Assembly (NCBI RefSeq): GCF_020166435.1
Contig: NZ_JAINZP010000002.1
Location: forward strand, 62,001-126,000
DNA length: 64,000 nt
DNA from: Pectobacterium versatile
Lineage (GTDB): Bacteria; Pseudomonadota; Gammaproteobacteria; Enterobacterales; Enterobacteriaceae
Direction of reading: 5' to 3'
Part shown: positions 21,532 through 31,995 of the stretch, piece after piece
How the letters are laid out: each line of letters opens with the position of its first letter
Position numbering within the stretch: position 1 is the first letter of the stretch
Position numbers and translations under genes: made by a program
Notes under the pieces: generated by a model
Told to the model about the DNA's origin: nothing
What the model saw: the letters and a program-made list of their open reading frames with translations, nothing else
Databases searched by the model: none

Positions 21532-22986
21532 GTGGCAAAATTTACCCCAGCCAACCTGCCTGCTGAATTTCTCGACACAATGCGGGACATCATGCCTTCA
21601 TCGCTTTCGATGGAGGATTTTATTGCCGCCTGCCAGCGTCCGCTGCGTCGGAGCATCCGCGTTAATACGTTAAAAATCAGCGTCGATGCCTTTCTTCAGC
21701 TCGTGCAACCCTATGGCTGGCAGCTTGAGCCGATTCCCTGGTGTCAGGAAGGTTTCTGGCTGCTGAATGCAGAAGAGGAAAACACGCGGCTAGGCAATAC
21801 GCTGGATCACCTGAGCGGTCTGTTTTATATTCAGGAAGCCAGCTCCATGCTGCCCGTCAGCGCCCTGTTCCATCGTAACGATGCGCTGGAAACGGTCTTG
21901 GATGTCGCGGCGGCGCCGGGCTCCAAGACAACGCAGATTGCGGCGAGACTGAATAATGAAGGCGCTATCGTCGCCAACGAGTATTCAGCCAGCCGAGTAA
22001 AAGTGTTGCATGCCAACATCAGCCGCTGCGGCGTCAGCAATACCGCGATTACACACTTCGACGGGCGGGTTTTCGGCGCGGCGCTACCGGAATATTTTGA
22101 TGCGATTCTGCTGGATGCCCCATGTTCGGGTGAAGGCGTAGTGCGTAAGGATCCTGCGGCGATGAGCCACTGGTCGCAAGAGAGCATTATCGATATTGCT
22201 GCCACACAGCGCGACCTGATTCTGAGCGCGTTCCATGCTCTGAAGCCCGGCGGCGTGATGATTTACTCTACCTGTACGCTGAATAGGCACGAAAACCAGC
22301 AGGTCTGCCATTGGCTACAGGCGCAGTTTCCTGATGCATGCGAATTTGAATCGTTACACGATCTCTTCGCCGACGCCGAACGCGCTACAACCGAAGAAGG
22401 CTTCCTGCACGTCTTCCCACAGATTTATGACAGCGAAGGCTTCTTTGTTGCCCGTTTACGGAAAACCGCCAGCGTGCCGCCCCTGCCGCGTCCGGGCTAT
22501 AAAGTCGGTAAATTTCCGTTTTCTCCGGTTGCCCCCAAAGAGGCTGCATTACTCGCACAGGCAGCAGGTAAACAGGGTATTCACTGGGATGAGACGTTAC
22601 TTCAACTGTGGCAGCGTGATAGTGAGATCTGGCTCTTCCCTGCGGCGCTGACCTCCGCTTTTGGCAATATCAAATTCTCACGAATTGGCATTAAGCTTGC
22701 TGAACGCTTCCCTAAAGGTTTCCGCTGGCAGCATGAAGCGGTTGTCGCGCTGGCCGATCCGAATGCAGACAATGCCTACGCGCTGACCGATCGCATCGCC
22801 TGCGAGTGGTTTCAAGGTAAAGACAGTTATCCGGAACCGCTTCCTGCTGCAGATGAGCTGATTTTAACCTACCAGAACACACCTGTCGGTCTGGCAAAAC
22901 GCATCAGCAGCCGGATAAAAAACAGCCTGCCGCGCGACTTAGTGCGGGATGGCGCAGCCTCCGCCCAGCCTCTTTCTAAAGAATAA
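21532..22986 (+). CDS. rsmF: 16S rRNA m5C1407 methyltransferase RsmF
   Basis: RsmF (YebU) methylates C1407 of 16S rRNA in the 30S subunit using SAM. It has 484 residues. A GTG start at 21532 gives the family N-terminus ([19 protein letters not shown]). The SAM site is [12 protein letters not shown]. The two catalytic cysteines of the NSUN family are in LDAPCSGEG and YSTCTLN. A C-terminal PUA-like region follows. It continues the E. coli order letA-letB-rsmF, and yebV of E. coli is missing from the following gap. Confidence 0.95.
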   Translation: MAKFTPANLPAEFLDTMRDIMPSSLSMEDFIAACQRPLRRSIRVNTLKISVDAFLQLVQPYGWQLEPIPWCQEGFWLLNAEEENTRLGNTLDHLSGLFYIQEASSMLPVSALFHRNDALETVLDVAAAPGSKTTQIAARLNNEGAIVANEYSASRVKVLHANISRCGVSNTAITHFDGRVFGAALPEYFDAILLDAPCSGEGVVRKDPAAMSHWSQESIIDIAATQRDLILSAFHALKPGGVMIYSTCTLNRHENQQVCHWLQAQFPDACEFESLHDLFADAERATTEEGFLHVFPQIYDSEGFFVARLRKTASVPPLPRPGYKVGKFPFSPVAPKEAALLAQAAGKQGIHWDETLLQLWQRDSEIWLFPAALTSAFGNIKFSRIGIKLAERFPKGFRWQHEAVVALADPNADNAYALTDRIACEWFQGKDSYPEPLPAADELILTYQNTPVGLAKRISSRIKNSLPRDLVRDGAASAQPLSKE

Positions 22987-23108
22987 ATGCGGTTTCTACA
23001 TCAGGTGGCGATAAAACCACCTGATGAACCGCCCATTCTCCCTTTCCTCACTGATTTTCATCTACAATTATCCTGAAAGAAGAAAATCGGTAATGTCTGG
23101 AGAGCGAC

Positions 23109-23300
23109 ATGTTTGCGTTAGTGATATTTGTTTGTTATCTCGGGCATGGCTGTGACGACTTGGTCGTCGGTGCCTACAACACCGAAGCGCAATGTCTGCA
23201 AGCGATGGATGAACAGCGCCTGCGTCGCGCGGGTTGCTTCCCCATTGAAGAGTATATTGATGGCTTCTGGATCCCCGCCCAGGAGTACGCTGATTTTTAG
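23109..23300 (+). CDS. yebW: Small conserved protein YebW
   Basis: This 63-residue protein has the same length as E. coli YebW and the same pattern: MFALVIFVCYL start, then CDDLVVGAYNTEAQC, CFPIEEYIDGFW and PAQEY.DF at the end. Cysteine positions are conserved. No function is known. A GGAGAG site about 6 bp before the ATG supports the start. It marks the left edge of conserved synteny before the accessory island. Confidence 0.9.
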   Translation: MFALVIFVCYLGHGCDDLVVGAYNTEAQCLQAMDEQRLRRAGCFPIEEYIDGFWIPAQEYADF

Positions 23301-23319
23301 TTTTCCCGCCTGGGTATTC

Positions 23320-23766
23320 TCATCGACACACACCAAAACCGCGCATGCCAAAATGAAAGTGATTAGCGTGTGCGGCATTGTATTCCGGCCCCAGCGAGTT
23401 ACCGAAAAAACGACAGCTTTCCCTGAATGTGTTACGCAAGTAGCTGCCGCGATCGTCCGCTTCTGACCACTGATTCAGGACGCTAATCTGCCGACCGTCA
23501 GAGAGACGAAAAGCGGCAATATCCCATGCGTCCGCCGTCGCATGCTCGCTCAAACGCCCGCTCTCCTGCGCCTGCTTTAACACAGCCAGACAGGCTTCAG
23601 GATCGTTGGCGACAGACTTCATTTTTAGCCAGGTAATAAACGTAGGTGGGTCATCGATGGACAGCGGAGAAAAGGGATCGTAGCTGGGCGGGAGTTGACG
23701 TTGGATCCAGGGCACCAGAGCGACTAACGCCCCCAGTATCACCACAACGATTACCCATCCCCGCAT
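23320..23766 (-). CDS. Extensin-like (DUF/PF06904-type) protein, probably internally shortened
   Basis: This 148-residue protein starts at ATG 23766. A GGAG site 9 bp upstream fits that ATG better than the GTG at 23772. It has an N-terminal membrane or signal segment (GWVIVVVILGALVALVPWI). The second half matches the end of bacterial extensin-like proteins: RLSEHATADAWDIAAFRLSDGR, SCRFFG, LGPEYNAAHANHFHFGM and terminal GVCR. In the full-length family as I recall it, some 80-90 residues separate a first cysteine region (here ACLAVLKQAQ) from RLSEHAT. Here they are adjacent, suggesting an in-frame deletion. The HxxxxxxD and HFH motifs resemble zinc LAS-type peptidases. Activity is doubtful. Confidence 0.65.
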   Translation of the reverse strand: MRGWVIVVVILGALVALVPWIQRQLPPSYDPFSPLSIDDPPTFITWLKMKSVANDPEACLAVLKQAQESGRLSEHATADAWDIAAFRLSDGRQISVLNQWSEADDRGSYLRNTFRESCRFFGNSLGPEYNAAHANHFHFGMRGFGVCR

Positions 23767-24229
23767 CAGCACCGTCTCCCGATTATTGTCTTCTCCTGAA
23801 TAATATTATGCTATTAACGCGAATTCGGCCGGATTCATCTGATTACGGAATCGATGTGAATGGCATAGCCGATAAAGAACAATATAGCCGTCGCGTCATC
23901 ATATCGTATCGTTTCCGCTACCGGCGCGATCAGTTACACAGTACTGCGGCTCTGTATAAATAAATCGTGCCAGATGTCAGAGGGCCTCAGGATTCCTCAG
24001 TCGTATTTTTCCCAGCGATTTCAACGTCAAACACTCCGCTACACCATCCCAACATGAATAAAATATAAACAAATAAAGCGACATACCAATCACTGCAATT
24101 GTTTTAACCATCTGGTGAAAGGTAAGCCTCAGCAGTACTATCCTCTGGCATTGTAAGATGTACGCATAAACAGCTGACATATATAGGGTTGCCTGTTTAT
24201 CAGACATAAATAATATGGATTTTATTTAA
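23767..24229. other. Intergenic region without recognised gene
   Basis: This 463-bp stretch lies between the divergent extensin-like and cupin genes. A 76-codon open frame on the minus strand (23977-24207) with one hydrophobic stretch is present, but it has no ribosome site or family likeness. I see no repeat copy and no terminator. Confidence 0.4.
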
Positions 24230-24712
24230 ATGAAAAAAACATCGCGTTTTCTTCTGGCACTTGCTGGGCTATTGGTTTCTGTTACTGCTTATTCCACCGT
24301 TCCCCCCTCACTTCACGCGGAGGAAACTCGGATACCGGCCATCAAGTTAATCAATACATCAGACAATCACTCAGCTTTCGTCACAGGTAGTGTTCCGGCT
24401 TTGGAAAAGATCACCGCACAGAATTTTTGGCTGAGTAACGCAACTGAAGCATGGGAGATGAACGTTCACCCAGCGCCGCGCAAACAATATGTCATTACGC
24501 TGAAGGGCACGTTGAAATTCCGAGTGAGTGATGGTTCTACTTTTTTGCTTTCTCCGGGAACCGTTTTGATCGCCGCTGATACAAAGGGGGAAGGACATAG
24601 CTGGGAAATGGTCGAAGGCACTGAGTGGGTCAGAATTTATATTCCGATTGTGGAAGGTAACGATCGCTTCGTCCCTGATTCGCTGGTCGCTATTGCACCC
24701 CAAGCGCACTAG
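24230..24712 (+). CDS. Secreted cupin-domain protein
   Basis: This 160-residue protein has a clear signal peptide (MKKTSRFLLALAGLLVSVTAYS, cleavage around residues 20-30). A single cupin barrel follows, with core residues in WEMNVHPAPRKQYVITLKGTLKFRVSDG and LLSPGTVLIAADTKGEGHSWEMV. Two histidines (VHP and GHSW) and Q sit where cupins bind metal. It is predicted periplasmic. The ligand is unknown. It is the last intact gene before the IS remnants, and no operon partner is visible. Confidence 0.7.
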   Translation: MKKTSRFLLALAGLLVSVTAYSTVPPSLHAEETRIPAIKLINTSDNHSAFVTGSVPALEKITAQNFWLSNATEAWEMNVHPAPRKQYVITLKGTLKFRVSDGSTFLLSPGTVLIAADTKGEGHSWEMVEGTEWVRIYIPIVEGNDRFVPDSLVAIAPQAH

Positions 24713-24820
24713 TTTTTAGCCGAATGTTGGCGACAGAACCTGTCGCCAACATTTTAATCCTTATTGGCATCAAAGGGGCCATCAACCTCGTCCCTGCTAT
24801 CATTGTAGTGCCGCAGGTAA

Positions 24821-25425
<605 letters not shown>

Positions 25426-25436
<11 letters not shown>

Positions 25437-26244
25437 TGTAGTCCTTCCAGGAGACGAACCGCAGACTGTTACGCACCATATGGACGATGTATAGCTGGAT
25501 CCACGCTTCCGGATACACTGTGTTAATGGCGTCCGAGAAGCCTTTCAGCCCGTCAACACAGACGATGCGGAGATCGTTCAGACCGCGATTTTTCAGCTCT
25601 GTCAGCATACTGAGCCAGAACTTCGCGCCTTCGTTTTCGGCCAGCCATATACCCAGCAACTCTTTTTGGCCTTCGATATTGATACCCAACGCCAGGAACA
25701 CGGATTTATTGATCACACGGTTATCCCGCCGAACTTTCAGGACGATACAGTCAAGATAAACAATAGGATAGACTGCATCCAGTGGACGACTCAGCCTCTC
25801 GACAACCTGTTCCATCACGGCGTCGGTGACCTTCGAGACCAGCGCCGATGAGACATCTGCGTCATACAGCTCTTTGAACGCAGCCATATTTCACGGGTGG
25901 TCATCCCTTTTGCGTACAGTGACAGGATTTGGTTATCCATGCCGGTGATCTGGGTCTGGTTTTTCTTCACAAGTTGCGGTTCGAAGGAGCCGTCACAATC
26001 GCGGGGGGGACGCTGTTCCAATGGACCACGTCGGTGATAACGGTCTTTGTGGAATAGCCATTGCGGGAGTTGGCCCCTGGTTTCGGCTGGTTTTTATCGT
26101 CGCCCAGATGATGGGACATTTCGGCGTTGAGAGCTGCCTCAACCCTGATTTTTTTAGCAGGCGATCGAACTGGTTGAGATCCTCAGGGGTTTTGAGATTT
26201 TTGGCCAGTTCGTTAGCCAGAGCCTGTAACTGTTTTTCGTCCAT
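25426..26244 (-). pseudogene. IS256-family transposase remnant
   Basis: A mutator-type transposase is readable in pieces. MDEKQLQALANELAKNLKTP starts at ATG 26244. The frame is lost near 26155. A second piece has EPQLVKKNQTQITGMDNQILSLYAKGMTTREI. A one-base deletion near 25890 breaks ATC-GTG to ATATGG. A third piece from 25887 has VYLDCIVLKVR (catalytic Asp) and CVDGLKGFSDAI. The gene is cut at WKDYKTV, where the end of the IS3-type element begins. At least two frameshifts and the lost C-terminus make it non-functional. Confidence 0.88.
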
Positions 26245-26325
26245 AAAGTAACCTGATTTTGATGTTTGATTGAACATATCAAAATCAGGCAATTATACAA
26301 ATTTATGTACAGGCACTTTAAAGCT

Positions 26326-26361
26326 GAAAAAAAAGCCCCCAGCTTTATGCTAGGGGCTTTC
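26326..26361 (-). terminator. Terminator of the cold-shock gene
   Basis: On the minus strand, AAGCCCC pairs with GGGGCTT around a ~12-base loop, followed by eight T. It lies about 90 bp downstream of the csp stop. Confidence 0.8.
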
Positions 26362-26448
26362 AGTGCTTTTCTTGACCGCTCCGGTTAAACCATCATCGCT
26401 ATCGCAAGAGAAGCATTAATTCATTTAGCTTTATTGTAACGCTACTTT

Positions 26449-26661
26449 TTACAGTGCGACAACGTTGCCAGCTGATGGGCCTTTCTGACCATTTTCAATG
26501 GTGAACTCAACCTTTTGGCCTTCGTCCAGAGTTTTGAAATCGTTGCTCTGAATAGCAGAGAAATGTACGAATACATCTTTGCTACCATTGTCAGGAGTAA
26601 TGAAACCAAAACCTTTACCAGCGTCAAACCATTTTACTAAACCAGTCATTTTATTAGACAT
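26449..26661 (-). CDS. Cold-shock protein, CspA-like
   Basis: This 70-residue single cold-shock domain protein is a nucleic-acid chaperone. It starts at ATG 26661 ([12 protein letters not shown]) after an AAGGTAA ribosome site like that of cspA. RNP1 is KGFGFITP and RNP2 is VFVHFSAI. Length and sequence are closest to CspA/CspB/CspG of E. coli, but I cannot decide which. It lies in an island of IS and prophage debris. Lambdoid prophages in E. coli (Qin, Rac) carry csp genes, so it may be prophage cargo. The long leader is annotated separately. Confidence 0.92.
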   Translation of the reverse strand: MSNKMTGLVKWFDAGKGFGFITPDNGSKDVFVHFSAIQSNDFKTLDEGQKVEFTIENGQKGPSAGNVVAL

Positions 26662-26833
26662 AGAAATTACCTTAATTTTATAGCGCCTTCCGGCAAATAG
26701 GGCCTGTGCACAGAATTTAATTAGCAACAATAAGGAGGCTCAAAAGAAGGGATATCTATGGATAACACTTTGAAATGAGAACTGCTTTACTAAACTGCCT
26801 TTTAGGTCTGCGAATCAAACCGACGAGCTATTA
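26662..26833 (-). ncRNA. cspA-type cold-responsive 5' leader with promoter
   Basis: The minus-strand leader aligns by eye with the E. coli cspA 5' UTR. It has TCGGTTTGATTCGCAGACC (cold-box region; E. coli has CGGTTTGACGTACAGACC), then GCAGTTTAGTAAAGCAG, TTATCCATAGATATCCC, the stem GCCGGAAGGC just before the start, and TTAAGGTAATT-ATG spacing. The predicted transcript begins near 26823. A TAATAG -10 lies at 26828-26833. The leader of about 160 nt equals the cspA thermosensor length. Confidence 0.8.
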
Positions 26834-27023
26834 ACGCATGTATAACAATTTTTAGCAAGCATTTATTCTTAAAAGCCTTTAAAAGCCGTACTGAGAAGGA
26901 ACTCGTCTCCCCCTATACGTTCATTGGCAATGATTATCCAATCAATGCGCCAAAAAAACGATGACCAAACAGAAATCAACCAGCACTATTTTTATGGACG
27001 CTCCTGAAACACAGTAGGTAACG

Positions 27024-27548
27024 TCAGATGGCTTGTTCTAGCAGCGCTTCAATCTGCGCATCGGTCATGCCAGCAAATATCACCTGCAATTGGTCAGGAT
27101 CGGCATTAGTCGCCTGCTCCAGTGGCGATGCAGTATGTTGCATCGTTGAACCGACATCTGACAGTGACGCAGGCAGCGGTGACGAAGCAGTTGCTTTCGC
27201 CAGCAGATCTGCTGCTTTTTGCTGAAATTTTTCGGCTGTCGGTTGTTGTTGCACGGCCTGCGTAGGTTGTTGAGGTGCACTCTCAACAGATTCACCATAA
27301 GCGGTACGGGTTCGCTTCACGACTTTACCGAATCGTTCATTCAACGGCTTGTCTTTCCACGCGGGATCAAGTTTGAGTGTTTCATCGATATGCCCCACCA
27401 GTGTGAAGCGGTCTGGATCGCTATCTTGCCAGTTTTTCAGATCTGGTGTGGCATCCAGTGCCGCAATCACAGGGTTGTCATTAACAGGTTGAGAAACTAC
27501 CAGCGCTGGCTGCGCAGATTGCAGGGGTAATCCCCCCGAAAAACCGGT
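27024..27548 (-). pseudogene. Phage-derived protein, possible scaffold/head-assembly gene, 5' end lost to IS
   Basis: About 175 codons of a hydrophilic protein rich in Q, A and P are readable, with DSDPDRFTLVGHIDETLKLDPAWKDKPL near the start of the preserved part and DQLQVIFAGMTDAQIEALLEQAI at the end. The open frame continues to 27608, but those first ~20 residues are read out of the adjacent IS end, so the native start is missing. Order on the minus strand (terL, portal, then this gene) is where tailed phages of P22-like layout keep the scaffold gene. I do not recognise the family itself. Confidence 0.5.
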
Positions 27549-27558
27549 GTGTTGATAA

Positions 27559-28684
27559 GTAGAATTTTCTCGTAATCTGAACTGGGGAGAATTCAATGAA
27601 GAAATCACGTTTTACTGACAGCCAAATCATGTCCATCCTGAAACAAGCCGAGGCCGGAACACCCGTGGCAGTACTGTGCTGCGAGCATGGCATGAGTAAC
27701 GCCAGTTTCTATAAGTGGCGTTCACGTTTTGGCGGTATGGATGCCTCCATGATGACCCGCCTCAAAGAACTGGAAGAGGAAAACCGCCGCCTCAAAAAAT
27801 GTACGCTGAAGAACGGCTTAAAGCCGAAATCATTCAGGAGGCCATGGCAAAAAAGTGGTGAAGCCATCGCTCCGAAAGCAGATGGCACAGGATGCGGTCA
27901 GAAGACGAAGTATCAGCATACGTTTTGCCTACCGGTTGTTCGCTCTCAGCGAAAGTTGCTATCGCCATCAGCCTCAACTGAATGAAGAAAATGCCGTTTG
28001 CCGACTTGTTGCTCCGCATCACTGACAGCCAGCGCAACTGGGGATTTGGTCTGTGCTTTTTGTATCTGCGTAACGTAAAAGGCTTTAAGTTCAACCACAA
28101 AAGGGTGTACCGGATTTACTGTGAGCTGTCACTGAACATGCGGATTAAGCCGAAAAAACGACTGAAACGGGATAAGCCTGAACCGCTGGCAGTGCCTGAA
28201 AGCAGCAACGAATGCTAGTCGATGGACTTTATGCACGATCAACTATTGGACGGGCGTTCAGTCCGGTTGCTGAATGTGATTGATGACTTTAATCGTGAAG
28301 CACTGGCTATTGATGTGGATTTTTCTCTGCCAGCAAATCGGGTGGTGAGAACTCTCGAGCAACTCATTGAATGTAAATGTGAACCGGTAGCAATACGATA
28401 CGATAACGGCCCATAATACCAGCAAAATACTGATATTATGGGCAGCCCAGCAAAATATAATGCTTCGTTTTATACAGCCGGGTAAACCTCAGCAGAACGC
28501 TTATATTGAGCGATATAACCGGACAGTGCGTTATGACTGGCTTGGGCAGCACCTGTTTAGCTCACTGTGCGAATTGCAGGACTTCGCTACGCGATGGCAA
28601 TGGTTTTATAATCACGAACGACCAAATATGGCGTTAAATGGTTACACGCCGATGCAACATATACAACGTATGAGCTGATTCTAC
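27559..28684 (+). mobile_element. Decayed IS3-family element (orfA and orfB broken)
   Basis: The ends GTAGAATTTTCTC (27559) and GAGCTGATTCTAC (to 28684) are imperfect inverted repeats. OrfA starts at 27596 (MKKSRFTDSQIMSILKQAEAGTPV, helix-turn-helix, then an EEENRRLKK coiled coil). OrfB follows in fragments: a piece near 27840-27980 in a shifted frame, 27982-28218 ending in a premature TAG, 28222-28416 ([28 protein letters not shown]), and 28460-28678 (QPGKPQQNAYIERYNRTVRYDWL, with the catalytic Glu). Several frameshifts and stops make it inactive. It interrupts the phage portal-to-scaffold region. Confidence 0.85.
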
Positions 28685-28689
28685 TGATT

Positions 28690-29034
28690 ACCTCCGTTAA
28701 AAATGGAGGGATAACCACTTCATCCTGAGCGGGGATCGCACGGCAGGCTAAGCCATACGGTGCGTGTCTTGGCCTCCATGCCCAGAACACCATCAATGGT
28801 TGGCGCAATCAGGTTATGCATTGTCAGCGGTTGACCGCGTTCACGCAATTTCGCCACAACCTCCGGCGCAAGCCGATCGCCGTCATAATACGCACAGGCG
28901 GTATTTGCCGTGGTGCGCCAGTCTGGCTGCGCGTCAATGTCCGATGAAAGGTCCAATAACTGCCGCTGCGTCAAGCGGTGGCGATTATCCTGCTGCTGTG
29001 GCCGTGCCTCAGCGTCAATAGCGGCTGTGTTCAT
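28690..29034 (-). pseudogene. Phage portal protein, N-terminal fragment
   Basis: The fragment starts at ATG 29034, whose first base is the last base of the terL stop (TGATG), a coupling usual for phage terL-portal pairs. The readable part contains LSSDIDAQPDWRTTANTACAYYDGDRL and HNLIAPTIDGVLGMEAKTRT, typical of P22-type portal N-termini. The frame is then lost near 28770 and the gene is cut by the IS near 28688. The assignment comes from recalled similarity and gene order. Confidence 0.65.
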
Positions 29035-29770
29035 CAATGTGACATCCAGTGAGTGGGTTTAGAACTGTCGATAGATTTCAGTTTCGGTCTGGCTGGCATA
29101 CGAGCACGCATTTCCTACGCAATGGCATAGCTCATCACCTGATCATCGAAACAACCGGTTTGTGCGCCCATGCTGCCTTTGGCGTCATAGACATAGGTAT
29201 TGAGTTCGTTGATGGTGCCGATCCAGCGAATACCGCTGGCCTTTTCGCGCAGTAACGTTTTCAGCCCTTCCGTCACCACCGGCTTACTCTGCTTGGTTGT
29301 CAGCCAGCCCAGCTTTGGCGTCTCGTCGTCGTTATCGCGATCAAGGTGCTGCTCGGCATAAATAGCGCGAACGGGGTAAATATCACGCATCTTCTGCAAT
29401 ACTGCATGACTGTGGTTATTTCGCTCTGGCCCGATATAAGCGGTGTTGTACCACTTGCCGATGTGCGTCAGCAGTTGTGCGAACAATTCAGCATCCAGAT
29501 GACCGAACCAGTGCGCCACCTGTTCGCCTGTCGATTTCTTCACAACATCAAATGAAGATCGGTCACCGTTTTCCAGCCCTTCGGCGATATCCGCGCCGAT
29601 AGCATAATCCTCGTCGGGATCTGGCAATTCCCACACAAGCAAATGATTTTGTAACGTGCGCTGAAGTTCCTCTTTATCGCCGCCGCGCAGTGCCTGCACC
29701 TTGCTGCTTCCACCGCAGCAAAATATTCCTGATGATATTTACTCAGACGCAGGCCACCGGGCGCAACGTA
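29034..29770 (-). pseudogene. Phage terminase large subunit, C-terminal nuclease part
   Basis: Minus-strand codons from about 29770 give SYVAPGGLRLSKYHQEYFAAVEAA. A frameshift near 29703 leads into VQALRGGDKEELQRTLQNHL, and the nuclease domain follows with GADIAEGLENGDRSSFDVV (acidic metal site), IGPERNNHSHAV, IYAEQHLD and GCFDDQVMSYAIA. A TAG at 29115-29117 stands where a single C-to-T change from CAG would explain it. After it the same frame continues as EMRARMPARPKLKS to TGA at 29034. The N-terminal ATPase part is missing and the sequence joins the integrase tail directly. Confidence 0.8.
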
Positions 29771-29775
29771 AGACG

Positions 29776-29933
29776 AGAAGCCGCCAACGTTTCATGAGAT
29801 AAGAAGTTTGGCTGGCAGGCTGTATGAGAAAGAACGAGGAAAGGAATTTGCCCAGAAGTTATTGGGGCATAAATCAGCAAAAATGACAGAGAAGTATCTG
29901 GATACACGAGGGAAGGAATACGTTTATTTATAA
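29776..29933 (+). pseudogene. Phage integrase (tyrosine recombinase), C-terminal fragment
   Basis: About 52 codons ending at TAA 29931 carry the end of a tyrosine recombinase: PTFHEIRSL after a one-base shift (catalytic H-x-x-R box), then QKLLGHKSAKMTEKYL with the nucleophilic tyrosine, and DTRGKEYVYL. Everything upstream is deleted, and the fragment abuts terL on the opposite strand. It marks the right end of the prophage remnant and points at the sdsR 3' end as attachment site. Confidence 0.85.
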
Positions 29934-30008
29934 AAGACCGTATATCGAATTTCGTGGGTTTTTCGTGTATTTTCGTGTTTATTAAAAAAACCCTTTAAAA
30001 ACAATAGT

Positions 30009-30108
30009 AAAAAAAAGACCGAACACGATTCCTGTATTCGGTCTAGGGAAATGGCTCTTGGGAGAGCCGTGCGCTAAAAGTTGGCATTTATACAAGCTGT
30101 ACTAGCCC
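30009..30108 (-). ncRNA. sdsR: Small RNA SdsR (RyeB)
   Basis: The minus strand carries ATGCCAACTTTTAGCGCACG, the stem GGCTCT...AGAGCC, CATTTCCCT, and the terminator stem GACCGAATACAGG/CGTGTTCGGTC with a T run at 30016-30009. This matches E. coli SdsR nearly base for base in its 3' two thirds. The 5' end is approximate. SdsR is a sigma-S-dependent Hfq/ProQ-bound sRNA. In E. coli it also lies beside yebY, confirming identity. The rest of the 29934-30246 gap shows no gene. Confidence 0.9.
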
Positions 30109-30246
30109 TGTAACCTTAAGCGTAGCCAACTCCCCCGCGTTTTCCAGCCTTAACCTGTTCGCAATCATCACAAATGGAACAGATTTCACACTTTATCTTA
30201 ACCATAAAGAAGTAATTATTTAACATTAATAAGTAAATCAATCACT

Positions 30247-30600
30247 TCATGGTTTAGCATCTGGCTGGCACAGTTGCTCTGCACGTTCGATAAATGGTTG
30301 AAGGCTTTTCTTCTGTCCGGGATGCTTAGGGTCATCCAGCCGGATCGCGTCTATCGGTTGCGCACTCACCTGCCCAGATTTCATTTGCGCAATGGCAACA
30401 TCGTTTAGCGGATATTGCATCAGCGTCCCGGTATGTAAGGCATACAGCGCATTACCAGGGCGGCAAATCAGTTGAACTTCTTCACGCGTGAAAGCCCAGC
30501 GATCGCCGTATTCAAATCGGCTGACATTTGCCAGTTTAGCGGCAGCAAAAGCATTCACAGAAAGTGAGGTAAGCACGATAGATAGCAAAAATTTCTTCAT
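30247..30600 (-). CDS. yebY: YebY family protein (DUF2511), secreted
   Basis: This 117-118-residue protein has a signal peptide ([20 protein letters not shown]). The mature part matches E. coli Yeb[31 protein letters not shown], then QYPLNDVA and [13 protein letters not shown]. Two conserved cysteines probably form a disulfide in the periplasm. It stands next to sdsR as in E. coli. The copper genes yebZ and yobA that follow it in E. coli are absent here. The start is ATG 30600 or the adjacent ATG 30603. Confidence 0.9.
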   Translation of the reverse strand: MKKFLLSIVLTSLSVNAFAAAKLANVSRFEYGDRWAFTREEVQLICRPGNALYALHTGTLMQYPLNDVAIAQMKSGQVSAQPIDAIRLDDPKHPGQKKSLQPFIERAEQLCQPDAKP

Positions 30601-30886
30601 CATGGTATTCCCAACATCGCGTATTCAGACAATGATGTGTGTGAGTTTTGCGGCCTTATCCGAATCAGAGAAAGACAGCCTCAAACCTTATAAAACAGAA
30701 TGTTGTATATCGCTACTGAGACGATCATAGCGATAGAGGGAGGTGAAGTCGAGTGTGGAATTCAGGAATAACATCGCTAGCCAGGGTCAGGCAGAAGGGT
30801 CGTTCGGCAGGAAAAAAAGCGGGATAAGGAGAATATTATCCCGCGTCATTCAAATAATCATTGGCCAGCAGAAGCGCCGTTTGTCG

Positions 30887-31393
30887 TTAGGCTGACGGTG
30901 CCGCCATAGACATTTTTTTCAGATCCTGATCGATGAAGAACAGGCCGCCTTCGCTGGCTTTGACTAACGCAAGTTTGTCCAGAATAGAACGGAACAGTTT
31001 CTCTTCTTCGTGCTGCTCAGCAACGTACCATTGCAGGAAGTTAAATGTGGAGTAATCCTGCAGCGCCATCGCTTCATGTGCCAGCTCATTAATTTTTGCT
31101 GTAATTAGCTGTTCGTGTTCATAGGTCAGCTTGAAAACATCAGCCAGTGAATCAAAATCAATCGGCGGTGCAGCAATCGCGCCTAATACAGGCAGGCTTC
31201 CGGTGTCGTCCAGATAGTCAAACAGGCGCTGCATGTGCTGCATTTCTTCCTGAGAATGTGTCTTCAGGAAACTGGATGCGCCTTCAAAACCTTTGTCACC
31301 GCACCATGCGCTCATTTGCAGATACAAATTCGCGGAATAAAACTCCAAATTAAGTTGCTCATTCAGCTTCTGAATCATTTCTTTTTTTAACAT
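30887..31393 (-). CDS. ftnA: Ferritin FtnA
   Basis: FtnA is the non-haem iron-storage ferritin that forms a 24-mer shell. It has 168 residues (E. coli 165). Ferroxidase-centre residues are visible in [43 protein letters not shown] and [12 protein letters not shown]. In E. coli ftnA lies elsewhere, so its place between yebY and holE differs from K-12. The ~370-bp upstream region is very AT-rich, but I could not fix a Fur or H-NS site. Confidence 0.94.
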   Translation of the reverse strand: MLKKEMIQKLNEQLNLEFYSANLYLQMSAWCGDKGFEGASSFLKTHSQEEMQHMQRLFDYLDDTGSLPVLGAIAAPPIDFDSLADVFKLTYEHEQLITAKINELAHEAMALQDYSTFNFLQWYVAEQHEEEKLFRSILDKLALVKASEGGLFFIDQDLKKMSMAAPSA

Positions 31394-31764
31394 GCTAACT
31401 CCCTATTTTCCCGGCAGGTGAAATTATTCAGGGCATTATGCCTGAAAAAACAAAATAAAAAACACTTTATTAACATTGATAATAGATTAACAAAAAAAAT
31501 CATTAAATCAATAAGATAAGACAATGTTATTGATATTTATTATCACTTAACCCTCAGGGAAAATATATTATTGCGAATCATTTTTATTATCAAAAATAAC
31601 AACCACGAGAGATATCATTTATGACGCATTGGTATTAAAAATGATTCCCATTTCGTAGTGAGAATAATAAACATCCACATGATAAGGTGAACACTTGCCA
31701 TTTCTCTGTCACTACTTTACCGTGACACGCATCAGTCTGTGGCCAATAGGCAGGAGAAAATGGT
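31394..31764. other. AT-rich ftnA-holE divergent region
   Basis: This 371-bp stretch is strikingly AT-rich in its first half (31430-31640), with many A and T runs. It contains the divergent upstream regions of ftnA and holE. No gene, repeat copy or clear operator was recognised. Confidence 0.5.
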
Positions 31765-31995
31765 ATGGGATACAATCTGGCAGAATTGTCCAAAGAAGAT
31801 ATGGATAAAATTAACGTGGACTTGGCGGCGTCAGGCGTTGCCTTCAAAGAACGTTACAATATGCCGGTCATACCAGAGGTCGTTGAGAGAGAGCAACCCG
31901 AGCACTTGCGTAACTACTTTCGCGAACGCGTGATGTTTTACCGCCAGCGGTCGCTACAGTTCTCTCGTTTACCCTACGAACCCAAGTCTAAATAG
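31765..31995 (+). CDS. holE: DNA polymerase III theta subunit
   Basis: HolE is a small accessory subunit that stabilises the epsilon proofreading exonuclease in the Pol III core. It has 76 residues, the E. coli length. Diagnostic stretches are [37 protein letters not shown] and the end [14 protein letters not shown] before ATG 31765 supports the start. Confidence 0.95.
   Translation: MGYNLAELSKEDMDKINVDLAASGVAFKERYNMPVIPEVVEREQPEHLRNYFRERVMFYRQRSLQFSRLPYEPKSK

Noticed and set aside
23977..24207. 76-codon minus-strand frame with one hydrophobic stretch
   Set aside because: No ribosome site, no family likeness, and isolated in an AT-rich gap. Not enough support for a gene.
27549..27608. N-terminal extension of the phage-derived frame
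   Set aside because: The first ~20 codons are read from the end of the IS element, so this is not the native start.
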